From Flavobacterium sp. (lineage in GTDB: Bacteria > Bacteroidota > Bacteroidia > Flavobacteriales > Flavobacteriaceae), in contig JANJWE010000180.1 in assembly GCA_024709705.1 (NCBI GenBank), positions 1 through 15,054 of the forward strand: 15,054 nucleotides of DNA, in the 5' to 3' direction. Position 1 is the first letter of the stretch, and every line of letters begins with the position of its first letter. The position numbers and the translations under genes are program-made. The notes beneath the pieces are model-generated. The model saw only the letters and a program-made list of their open reading frames with translations. It was not told the origin of the DNA and ran no database searches. This document shows positions 6,964 to 13,736 of this stretch, piece by piece.

Positions 6964-6996
6964 ATCTACTTATTAACTAACTTAAAATAAGTAGAT
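6964..6996 (+). promoter_or_regulatory. 11-bp hairpin abutting a start codon
   Basis: ATCTACTTATT (6964-6974) and AATAAGTAGAT (6986-6996) are perfect reverse complements around an 11-nt loop. The structure ends one base before the ATG at 6998. In RNA it would occupy the ribosome landing site. As DNA it could equally be an operator. It lacks a following T-run, so it is not a normal terminator. Confidence 0.7.
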
Positions 6997-6997
6997 T

Positions 6998-7234
6998 ATG
7001 GATGCTAAATTTTACAGATTTTTATACAGCGGTTTTGTTCTTTTCGGATTGTATTACGCCATTTTTTCACAAAATTTCAGTGATGCCGGCATGATGTTAG
7101 GAATTGCTTTAACTTTTGATCCTTTCAGTCAACAACAGCCATTCAACGAACGACCTACATGGCAAAAAGGGTGGTTGTTGATACATTTGGTTTTGGTTTT
7201 TACTTTTTTTGGTTTTGCTCTTCTAAAATTGTGA
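6998..7234 (+). CDS. Small two-helix membrane protein of unknown function
   Basis: This 78-residue protein has two hydrophobic segments. The first is at about residues 8-24 (FLYSGFVLFGLYYAIFS) and the second at about 60-77 (LLIHLVLVFTFFGFALL). Between them is a soluble loop with DPFSQQQPFNERPTWQKGW. The Pro/Trp-containing loop looks like a conserved family feature, and I believe homologues occur in Bacteroidetes, but I cannot name a function. The start is the ATG directly after the hairpin at 6964-6996. It follows the importer operon by 81 bp and precedes rmuC in the same direction. Nothing ties it to B12 uptake beyond position. Confidence 0.75.
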   Translation: MDAKFYRFLYSGFVLFGLYYAIFSQNFSDAGMMLGIALTFDPFSQQQPFNERPTWQKGWLLIHLVLVFTFFGFALLKL

Positions 7235-7311
7235 TGTAATTTTATTCCTGTGAGATTTTAAGAAAGTACTTTTCTTTTGTGTATTTTTACTTTTTAAAAA
7301 ATAATCGCCAA

Positions 7312-8676
7312 ATGTCAGAACTTATTCTTTTTACCATCGTATTTATTATTGCTTTAGCCATCGGAATTTTCATTGGAAAACAACTTTTTACAGCTCAAGC
7401 CAAATCAGAAAAATCGGGTTTGGAGGAACGAATTAATGGGTTGTTGGCTCAAATCGAACAATTAAAAAATTCTTTTAGCGAAGAAAAAATTCAGTTTGAA
7501 AAACGATTGGAAAATGAAAAAGCGGAAAGAGAACAAATTCGGCAACAGAAAGAATCCCTATCGATGCAATTGACCAAAAAAGAAGCTGATTTTGAAAATC
7601 TTTGGCAACGCAATAAAGAACAAAAGCAGGAGGTAGAAGAATTACAGGAAAAATTTACCAAAGAATTTGAAAATTTAGCAAATAAAATTCTGGAAGAAAA
7701 AACCGTAAAATTTACGGAACAAAACAAAGAGAACCTCAAAACGATTTTATCGCCTTTGCAGGAAAAAATTCAGCATTTTGAGAAAAAAGTGGAAGATACG
7801 CACAAAGAAAGTATCGATTACCACGCCGCTCTTCGTCAGCAAATTGTTGGGTTGAAAGAAATGAATGAACAGATGAGTAAAGAAACGCTCAATTTGACCA
7901 AAGCCTTGAAAGGCGACAGTAAAATGCAAGGCAATTGGGGCGAATTAATTTTAGAACGTGTTCTCGAAAAATCCGGTTTAGAAAAAGGGAGAGAGTATGA
8001 AGTGCAGCAAAGTTTTGTGACGGAAGAGGGAAATCGTGTACAACCCGATGTGGTGATCAATCTTCCCGATGGTAAAAAAATGATTGTCGATTCAAAAGTT
8101 TCCCTAACGGCATACGAACGCTTTGCCAATGCTGATGAAGAACACGAAAAAGGACAATTTTTAAAGGAACATATCACGTCTATCAAACGCCATGTGGATC
8201 AATTGAGTGCTAAAAATTACCACGATTTGTATCAAATGGAAAGTCCGGATTTTGTGTTGCTCTTTATTCCAATAGAGTCCGCTTTTGCTATTGCTTTGAA
8301 TGAAGATAATTCGTTGTATAACAAAGCCTTTGAGCGTAATATTATCATAGTAACGCCAACTACATTGTTGGCTACATTACGAACTATCGACAGCATGTGG
8401 ACGAACCAAAAGCAACAAGAAAATGCGTTGGAAATTGCCCGTCAAGCCGGAGCTTTGTATGATAAATTTGAAGGTTTGGTTTCAGATTTAATCAAAATTG
8501 GAAAAAAAATGGAAGAAGCCAAAACCGAATATGGCAACGCCATGGGTAAATTGGTTGAAGGAAAAGGAAATCTAATTGGCAGTGTAGAACGATTGAAAAA
8601 AATGGGAGCCAAAGCTAAAAAAGCGTTACCTGACGCGATATTGAAAAGAAGTCAAGAGACTGATAATTTAGATTAA
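7312..8676 (+). CDS. rmuC: RmuC family DNA recombination protein
   Basis: The 454-residue protein has an N-terminal membrane anchor (about residues 3-22, LILFTIVFIIALAIGIFIGK). A long charged coiled coil rich in Glu, Lys and Gln follows (about 30-190). The RmuC domain begins at GNWGELILERVLEKSGL (207-223). It has the elements of a PD-(D/E)xK nuclease fold: E211, P245-D246 in QPDVVINLPDG, and D260-S-K262 in VDSKVSL. In E. coli, rmuC limits recombination at inverted repeats, and a nuclease role is predicted for the family. The ATG at 7312 is chosen because it directly precedes the anchor. An upstream in-frame GTG (7279) would add 11 residues of unconvincing sequence. Confidence 0.92.
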   Translation: MSELILFTIVFIIALAIGIFIGKQLFTAQAKSEKSGLEERINGLLAQIEQLKNSFSEEKIQFEKRLENEKAEREQIRQQKESLSMQLTKKEADFENLWQRNKEQKQEVEELQEKFTKEFENLANKILEEKTVKFTEQNKENLKTILSPLQEKIQHFEKKVEDTHKESIDYHAALRQQIVGLKEMNEQMSKETLNLTKALKGDSKMQGNWGELILERVLEKSGLEKGREYEVQQSFVTEEGNRVQPDVVINLPDGKKMIVDSKVSLTAYERFANADEEHEKGQFLKEHITSIKRHVDQLSAKNYHDLYQMESPDFVLLFIPIESAFAIALNEDNSLYNKAFERNIIIVTPTTLLATLRTIDSMWTNQKQQENALEIARQAGALYDKFEGLVSDLIKIGKKMEEAKTEYGNAMGKLVEGKGNLIGSVERLKKMGAKAKKALPDAILKRSQETDNLD

Positions 8677-8762
8677 TTCTATTTTTTTGGCATTACCTTT
8701 ACATTTTTGGCTAAAAAATTAAAACTTATGCTTTTAAAATGTAAAACCTATTGAAAATTTGT

Positions 8763-8770
8763 TATTTTTG
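8763..8770 (+). promoter_or_regulatory. Putative -7 box for the cytochrome/propeller gene pair
   Basis: TATTTTTG matches TAnnTTTG and lies 26 nt before the ATG at 8797, predicting a leader of about 20 nt. TTG occurs upstream, but not at the ideal -33 spacing. The 120-bp gap after rmuC otherwise shows no gene or strong hairpin. Confidence 0.5.
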
Positions 8771-8796
8771 GTGACCCAATAATCCAAAAATTACGA

Positions 8797-9882
8797 ATGA
8801 AAAAGTATTACGCCCTAGGTTTAGTATCCCTTTTTGCTTTTCTAACAGTACTGGTGAGTATCTCCTGTTCTGATAATGATGATTCTGATTACGAACCGAT
8901 TTCTCCCGTGACGGTTGATTTATCCAATGTTCCTTACCCCAAATTATCCGATTACAAGTTTTTTGTAGGAGAAATGAAGAATCAAGTCCCTGCTCTGGGG
9001 GTTCTTGAATATGAACCCATCAGTTCTCTTTTTACCGATTATGCTTTAAAAAAACGCTTTGTTTGGATGCCTAAAGGTACAAAAGCGACTTATAATGGCG
9101 ATCATGAAGTGTTTAATTTCCCTACGGGTTCCGTTATTATAAAAACGTTTTACTACAACAATGTACAGCCTTCCAATACTACACGTATCATTGAGACTCG
9201 TTTGTTAATTAAAAAAGAAACAGGTTGGATTTTTGCAGAATATGTTTGGAATGCCGAACAGACCGAAGCTACATTACAAATGGGCGGTTCTTTTACCAAT
9301 GTGCAATGGAGAGATGAAAACAACGAACTAAAGCAAACGAATTATCGTATACCTTCAGAAGCAGAATGTTTGACTTGCCACAAGGTTAATGAAGTAGCTA
9401 TACCTATTGGTCCTAAACCTCAAAATCTAAATAAGAGTCTGGCTTACACCACCGGAAATCAAAACCAGCTGGCCAAATGGGTTCAAATGGGATATTTAGA
9501 GAGTTATCCTTCGAATATAACTACCGTTGTCAATTATAAAGACGAAAGTCAACCTCTAGAATTAAGAGTTCGTTCGTTTGTAGATATCAATTGTGCCCAC
9601 TGTCATAGATCGGGAAGTCATTGTGATTACAGACCCATTCGTTTGGCATTTAACGAAACTACAAACAGAGCCAATTTGGGAGTTTGTGTAACTCCTGAGG
9701 AAGAAATTCCGGGACTGATAAATATTGTAACCCCTTCCAACACAGCACGTTCAGTTTTGCATTATCGTTTATCAACCAATGACGAGCGGTTTAGAATGCC
9801 ATTAATTGGAAGAAATATGGTCTATCAAGAAAGTGTAGAAATGATTGAACAATGGATTAATTCACTTTCCGGATGTAATTAA
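8797..9882 (+). CDS. Diheme c-type cytochrome lipoprotein, SO2930/HNE_0200-like
   Basis: This 361-residue protein has a lipoprotein-type signal peptide ending SISC with Cys24. The acidic run SDNDDSD follows; such a stretch after the lipid Cys resembles the surface-export signal of flavobacterial lipoproteins, so it may face outward. The segments PYPKLSDYKFF, GVLEYEPISSLFTDYALKKR, FNFPTGSVIIKTFYY and WIFAEYVWNAEQTEA match my memory of the SO2930-family diheme cytochromes (TIGR03806). Two heme c sites are present: CLTCH (191-195) and CAHCH (266-270), followed by MPLIG, which may supply a Met ligand. Family function is not established; an electron-transfer or oxidase role is the inference. The gene lies 27 bp before the FG-GAP protein gene and is probably co-transcribed with it. 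Confidence 0.85.
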   Translation: MKKYYALGLVSLFAFLTVLVSISCSDNDDSDYEPISPVTVDLSNVPYPKLSDYKFFVGEMKNQVPALGVLEYEPISSLFTDYALKKRFVWMPKGTKATYNGDHEVFNFPTGSVIIKTFYYNNVQPSNTTRIIETRLLIKKETGWIFAEYVWNAEQTEATLQMGGSFTNVQWRDENNELKQTNYRIPSEAECLTCHKVNEVAIPIGPKPQNLNKSLAYTTGNQNQLAKWVQMGYLESYPSNITTVVNYKDESQPLELRVRSFVDINCAHCHRSGSHCDYRPIRLAFNETTNRANLGVCVTPEEEIPGLINIVTPSNTARSVLHYRLSTNDERFRMPLIGRNMVYQESVEMIEQWINSLSGCN

Positions 9883-9909
9883 AAACAAACAAACCAAACC
9901 CACTATACA

Positions 9910-11961
9910 ATGAAAAAAACTTTACTCCTATTAATTTTATGTTTTCAATATTCGCTTTGGAGTCAATCAAATTGTGCCGAAGCTATTGCAATTGAGCCGG
10001 GTAATCATACCGTAGGAACTATTAGCGGAACACCACCCACCACTTTTTGTGCTCCTAATGGTTCTGCCACCTCAGCAGTATGGTATAGATATACTCCTAC
10101 TACTTCGTCTACCGTAACTATAACTACCGATTTACAAGAAAATGCATCAAATTCCCGAGATACCCGATTTCACGTTTATACCGGAAACTGCGAAAATCTT
10201 ACTTGTTTAACCGGTGATGATGATGGTGGTGTACTCGGAAACGGCTTTTTGTCAATTGCTACTTTTTTAGTTACTGCAAATACAACTTACTATATTGCTT
10301 TTGATAATAGATGGCAAAATTCAAGTAATTTTGTATTCCAATTAACTTTAGGTCAGGTTCAAGATCCTGGTCCAACCGGTAACTTATCTTTTACCAATGT
10401 GGCTCTTCCTACGGTAAATAGCCAATACAATATAGCAGTGGTAGATATGAACGGTGATTATTTGGATGATATTTTAGGTGTGAGTTCAACAAATATAAAA
10501 GTTCATACTCAAACTTCAACCGGAGGTTTTGATGTCTTAAATTTTACTACTTCAAGTGCCGTTAACATGCCTACGTGGAGTATGGCAGTAGCCGATTACA
10601 ACAAAGACGGACATAACGATCTTATGTATGGTGGAGGTAGCGGAGTAACCTTTATGAAATCAAGTGCAGATGGCTCAGCTTACATACAAGAAACTTTTGA
10701 CCAATATGTTTTTTGTCAAAGAACCAATTTTGTGGATTTGAATAATGATGGAAATCTGGATGCTTTTTCTTGTCATGATGTACAACCAAATGTTTATTTC
10801 TTAAACAATGGTTCGGGACAATTTGCTTTCTTCCAATCTAACAATCCACTTTACCCGGGTGCTATGGCTCTGGGAATTCACCCTAATGGAGGTAATTATG
10901 GTTCAATTTGGATTGATTACGATAACGATGGTGATCAAGATTTATTTATTGCCAAATGTAGAGGAGGCTCTGGAACTGCTAAATTCAATGAGTTGCATCG
11001 CAACAACGGAAACGGAACTTTTACGGATGTGTCTGTAGCAGCTGGTTTGTATGATCCTCTTCAAACTTGGTCTTCAGCTTGGGCCGATTTTGACAATGAT
11101 GGAGACATGGATGTTATTGTGGGAGCTAGCTCAACAAGTGATGGTTCACACAAATATATGCGAAATAATGGAGATGGAACGTTTACAGATATTACAACCG
11201 GTTCCGGTTGGGATACCAATACCAGTACCAATATTGAACATATTGCCTATGATTTTGACAATGATGGATTTGTTGATGTAATGGGTGGTGGAAGTAAGAT
11301 TATGAAAAATAATGGAGATGGTACATTCACGGCAGTTCCGGTTGGATTTAGTGTGGCAGCTGTTGGAGATCTTAACAATGATGGATTCTTAGATTTTCAA
11401 ACCGGAGCTACATTGCGTATCAACAATGGTAATTCGAATAACTGGATAAAATTGAGTTTACAAGGTATTCAAAGTAACCGAAATGGGATAGGAGCTCGAG
11501 TAGAAATATACGGTTCTTGGGGCAAACAAATTCGCGATGTTAGAAGTGGTGAAGGCTTCAAATTTATGAGTTCTTTAAATGTTCATTTTGGAATTGGTGA
11601 GGCTACTCAAATTACTCAAGTTATCGTTAGATGGCCTTCCGGAATTGTTGATGTTTTTGAAAACCCAACAATAAATCAAAGATTACATGTAGTTGAAGGA
11701 GTTACGCTGGGTACACCAACAGTGAATGCAGAAGCTTTTCAAATTTACCCTAATCCGGCATCTCACTCCCTTCAAATTAAAGCTCCGGCTTCTAAGTCAA
11801 TTGTAAGTGTAGTAATTTATGATGCTTTAGGGAAAAGAGTTTTAACCGCACCGGTTGTAAATGATTCAATAGTTATTCAACATCTAACTCAAGGTGCTTA
11901 CATTTTAGTTGCCAAAGATCAAGAAGGGAGTATAACCTCTCACAAGTTTATTAAAAATTAA
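9910..11961 (+). CDS. T9SS-exported FG-GAP/VCBS propeller protein with ASPIC/UnbV domain
   Basis: This 683-residue secreted protein starts with a signal peptide (1 to about 19, ending SLWSQ). An N-terminal beta-sandwich-like domain follows (about 20-155), with VWYRYTP, FHVYTGNC and TTYYIAFDN. Then come seven calcium-loop motifs of the DxNxDG type at D179, D229, D276, D336, D393, D448 and D487, spaced about 40-60 residues, as in a seven-bladed propeller. An ASPIC/UnbV domain covers about 510-590 (NNWIKLSLQG, GIGARVEIYGSWGKQIRDV, VRWPSGIVDVF). The last 70 residues, from YPNPASHSLQI (613) to GAYILVAKDQEGSITSHKFI, are a type A sorting domain of the type IX secretion system. It is therefore expected on the cell surface or released. 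The partner is unknown; the cytochrome gene just upstream is the obvious candidate. The many Asn-Gly-Asp loops imply calcium dependence. A strong terminator follows. Confidence 0.92.
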   Translation: MKKTLLLLILCFQYSLWSQSNCAEAIAIEPGNHTVGTISGTPPTTFCAPNGSATSAVWYRYTPTTSSTVTITTDLQENASNSRDTRFHVYTGNCENLTCLTGDDDGGVLGNGFLSIATFLVTANTTYYIAFDNRWQNSSNFVFQLTLGQVQDPGPTGNLSFTNVALPTVNSQYNIAVVDMNGDYLDDILGVSSTNIKVHTQTSTGGFDVLNFTTSSAVNMPTWSMAVADYNKDGHNDLMYGGGSGVTFMKSSADGSAYIQETFDQYVFCQRTNFVDLNNDGNLDAFSCHDVQPNVYFLNNGSGQFAFFQSNNPLYPGAMALGIHPNGGNYGSIWIDYDNDGDQDLFIAKCRGGSGTAKFNELHRNNGNGTFTDVSVAAGLYDPLQTWSSAWADFDNDGDMDVIVGASSTSDGSHKYMRNNGDGTFTDITTGSGWDTNTSTNIEHIAYDFDNDGFVDVMGGGSKIMKNNGDGTFTAVPVGFSVAAVGDLNNDGFLDFQTGATLRINNGNSNNWIKLSLQGIQSNRNGIGARVEIYGSWGKQIRDVRSGEGFKFMSSLNVHFGIGEATQITQVIVRWPSGIVDVFENPTINQRLHVVEGVTLGTPTVNAEAFQIYPNPASHSLQIKAPASKSIVSVVIYDALGKRVLTAPVVNDSIVIQHLTQGAYILVAKDQEGSITSHKFIKN

Positions 11962-11983
11962 TTTTTGAATTTATATACCAATG

Positions 11984-12010
11984 AGCCCTCCTTTGTGAGG
12001 GCTTTTTTTT
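11984..12010 (+). terminator. Intrinsic terminator after the FG-GAP protein gene
   Basis: AGCCCTC (11984-11990) pairs with GAGGGCT (11997-12003) around CTTTGT, followed by eight T in a row (12003-12010). It lies 22 bp after the stop codon and separates this transcript from the GlmU-like gene. Confidence 0.92.
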
Positions 12011-12017
12011 AACTTTG
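12010..12017 (+). promoter_or_regulatory. Putative -7 box of the GlmU-like gene, abutting the terminator
   Basis: TAACTTTG matches TAnnTTTG and begins at the last T of the preceding terminator. The leader to the ATG at 12037 would be about 14 nt. A TTTG at 11992-11995, in the terminator loop, could serve as a -33 box, though its 14-bp spacing is shorter than usual. Confidence 0.55.
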
Positions 12018-12036
12018 AATTTCAAAATACATCAAA

Positions 12037-13212
12037 ATGAACTACATCCTTTTTGACGGCCCTGTTCGCAATGCTCTTTTACCTTTCACATTCACACGGC
12101 CTGTTGCCGATATTCGTGTCGGAATTTTAACCATTAGAGAAAAATGGGAAAAATATTTAGGCTATACCACGACAACCATTACTGAAGAATATTTATCAGA
12201 AAAATATCCGATGGTGGAAATGGAAGAAAATATACTGATCAACGCCTCTTTTTTCCCAAATGAAGTATTAGTAGAAATGATTAAAAGTCTCGAAAAAAAT
12301 CAAGCTATTTTTAAAGGTGATGAAGTAATTGCGTTTTATACGAATGATACGCAAGAAGAAGTAGATTTTGATACCTATGAAATCATTGATTACACTGAAG
12401 ACGGTTTACGCATCGAACATATATGGGATATTTTTGCCAAAAACGATGCTGCCATTCGTGAAGATTTTGAATTGTTAACTGAAGGAAGAACTTCACAACC
12501 CACTCCCAAAAGTGTGAATGTGATTGCTCCTGAAAATATTTTTATTGAAAAAGGAGCAAAGCTTGAATTTGTCACCTTAAACGCATCCACCGGCCCAATC
12601 TATATCGGTCATAATTCCGAAATTATGGAAGGTTCTGTGATTCGTGGCCCTTTTGCCTTATGTGAAGAAGCTCAAGTAAAATTAGCGACAAAAGTTTACG
12701 GAGCTACTACTGTTGGTCCACATAGTAGAATTGGCGGCGAAGTGAATAATTCCGTTTTATTTGGCTATTCCAACAAAGGACACGATGGGTTTTTGGGTAA
12801 TTCCGTTTTGGGCGAATGGTGTAATATTGGAGCCGATTCCAATAACTCCAACTTAAAAAACAACTACGAAGAAGTGCGTTTGTGGAGCTATGAAACCGAA
12901 GGTTTTGCTAAAACCGGCTTACAGTTTTGCGGACTCATGATGGGTGATCACAGTAAGTGTGGGATCAACACCATGTTTAATACCGGAACCGTTGTAGGTG
13001 TTTCGACCAACATTTTCGGTAGCGGATTTCCACGCAATTTTGTGCCGAGTTTTAGTTGGGGTGGAGCAGCCGGGTTTACAACCTATATCACCAAAAAAGC
13101 CTTTGAAACCGCTCGTATTGTGATGTCTCGCCGTCATGTGGAATTCACCGAACAAGATGCGAAGATTTTAGAACATGTGTTTGAGGAGACGAAGAAGTGG
13201 AGGAAGGAGTAA
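12037..13212 (+). CDS. GlmU-like sugar nucleotidyltransferase / N-acetyltransferase (Bacteroidetes alternative type)
   Basis: This 391-residue protein matches the 'alternative GlmU' group (TIGR03991 in my memory). The N-terminal half (1 to about 160) starts NYILFDGPVRNALLPFTFTR rather than with the canonical LxAGxGTRM nucleotide loop. From about residue 166 (ENIFIEKGAKL) to about 345 it forms a left-handed beta helix of hexapeptides (VIRGPF, TTVGPHSRIGG, NIGADS). The segment SNKGHDGFLG...CNIGADSNNSNLKNNY aligns with the acetyltransferase centre of E. coli GlmU, placing His249 at the catalytic His363. It probably contributes to UDP-GlcNAc formation for peptidoglycan and LPS. The nucleotidyl-transfer half is less certain, because its motif is unlike the standard one. 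It ends convergent with the small membrane-protein gene, with a palindromic repeat between them. Confidence 0.85.
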   Translation: MNYILFDGPVRNALLPFTFTRPVADIRVGILTIREKWEKYLGYTTTTITEEYLSEKYPMVEMEENILINASFFPNEVLVEMIKSLEKNQAIFKGDEVIAFYTNDTQEEVDFDTYEIIDYTEDGLRIEHIWDIFAKNDAAIREDFELLTEGRTSQPTPKSVNVIAPENIFIEKGAKLEFVTLNASTGPIYIGHNSEIMEGSVIRGPFALCEEAQVKLATKVYGATTVGPHSRIGGEVNNSVLFGYSNKGHDGFLGNSVLGEWCNIGADSNNSNLKNNYEEVRLWSYETEGFAKTGLQFCGLMMGDHSKCGINTMFNTGTVVGVSTNIFGSGFPRNFVPSFSWGGAAGFTTYITKKAFETARIVMSRRHVEFTEQDAKILEHVFEETKKWRKE

Positions 13213-13223
13213 TTTATTTTTAG

Positions 13224-13284
13224 TTTCTCGCAAAGACGCAGAGATGCAAAAAAAAACTTGGCGACTTTGCGTCTTTGCGAGAAA
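13224..13284. repeat. Palindromic interspersed repeat, copy 1
   Basis: TTTCTCGCAAAGACGC (13224-13239) and GCGTCTTTGCGAGAAA (13269-13284) form a perfect 16-bp stem around a 29-nt loop that contains CTTGGCGACTTT. The tail to about 13330 (CGCATAAACCTCTGCGAAC...) has the same GCG/TTTGCG flavour and probably belongs to the element. It sits between two convergent genes and may end both transcripts. Repeats with a CGCAAAGACGCAAAG core are, to my recollection, scattered through many Bacteroidetes genomes. Confidence 0.9.
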
Positions 13285-13334
13285 TAATTTTAGCGTTCTT
13301 CGCATAAACCTCTGCGAACTTTAAGGTTAAAAAA

Positions 13335-13637
13335 TCATTTTACCTTATAAAAAAATCCCTCAATCCATTTCCAATTATTATTGAAAACATAAAGAGCAAT
13401 AGCAAGCACAATCAAAAACAAAGTAACTTTTATAAGAAGCTTTTTTCGTTCTAATTTACGTTCAACAAGCATTTTTTCTCTGATTGATTCCAATAATTCT
13501 GGTGAAGCTTGGACATGATCAACAAATTCAAACGTTGCATTGGAAGTGTTTTCCAAACGTTTTAATTTATCAATTCGATTGCGTTTGTTGTTTCTCGAAC
13601 TGATTAAAGCGTGTAACATTGAACCTTCTCCCGGCAT
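13335..13637 (-). CDS. Small C-terminally anchored membrane protein of unknown function
   Basis: The 100-residue product begins MPGEGSMLHALISSRNNKRN, followed by a basic, helical cytoplasmic part. A second helix (SPELLESIREKMLVERKLER) and one hydrophobic segment (about 69-86, LIKVTLFLIVLAIALYVF) precede a short tail. This looks like a tail-anchored inner-membrane protein. The MPGEGSM opening resembles a flavobacterial family I have seen but cannot name. An in-frame ATG at residue 7 is an alternative start. The gene is enclosed by two inverted copies of a palindromic repeat and lies just downstream of the peptide-binding protein gene on the same strand, about 100 bp away. Confidence 0.7.
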   Translation of the reverse strand: MPGEGSMLHALISSRNNKRNRIDKLKRLENTSNATFEFVDHVQASPELLESIREKMLVERKLERKKLLIKVTLFLIVLAIALYVFNNNWKWIEGFFYKVK

Positions 13638-13662
13638 AATCTTTTTTGAATTATTTTATTTT

Positions 13663-13716
13663 TTTCTCGCAAAGACGCAAAGTCGCCAAGTTTTTTCTCT
13701 GCGTCTTTGCGTGAAA
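13663..13716. repeat. Palindromic interspersed repeat, copy 2 (inverted relative to copy 1)
   Basis: TTTCTCGCAAAGACGC (13663-13678) pairs with GCGTCTTTGCGTGAAA (13701-13716) with one mismatch. The loop contains AAAGTCGCCAAG, which is the reverse complement of the CTTGGCGACTTT in copy 1. The two copies are therefore the same element in opposite orientation, about 440 bp apart. This copy lies between two minus-strand genes and could attenuate transcription from the peptide-binding protein gene into the 100-residue gene. Confidence 0.9.
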
Positions 13717-13736
13717 TTACTTTTGCGAGCTTAAGT

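Noticed and set aside
7491..8186. Several minus-strand ORFs opposite rmuC
   Set aside because: They are Phe/Ser/Cys-rich mirror frames of the Glu/Lys-rich coiled coil and RmuC domain.
10808..11281. Two 76-codon plus-strand ORFs within the FG-GAP protein gene
   Set aside because: They are in another frame of the repetitive calcium-loop region, with Met/Leu-rich composition and no independent signals.
13224..13716. Two-repeat CRISPR-like arrangement
   Set aside because: The copies are in opposite orientation, about 440 bp apart, with a gene between them and no regular spacers.
13540..13734. 64-codon plus-strand ORF
   Set aside because: It overlaps the 100-residue gene and crosses the palindromic repeat; it encodes repeat-derived sequence such as AKTQSRQVFSLRLCVK, a common annotation artefact.
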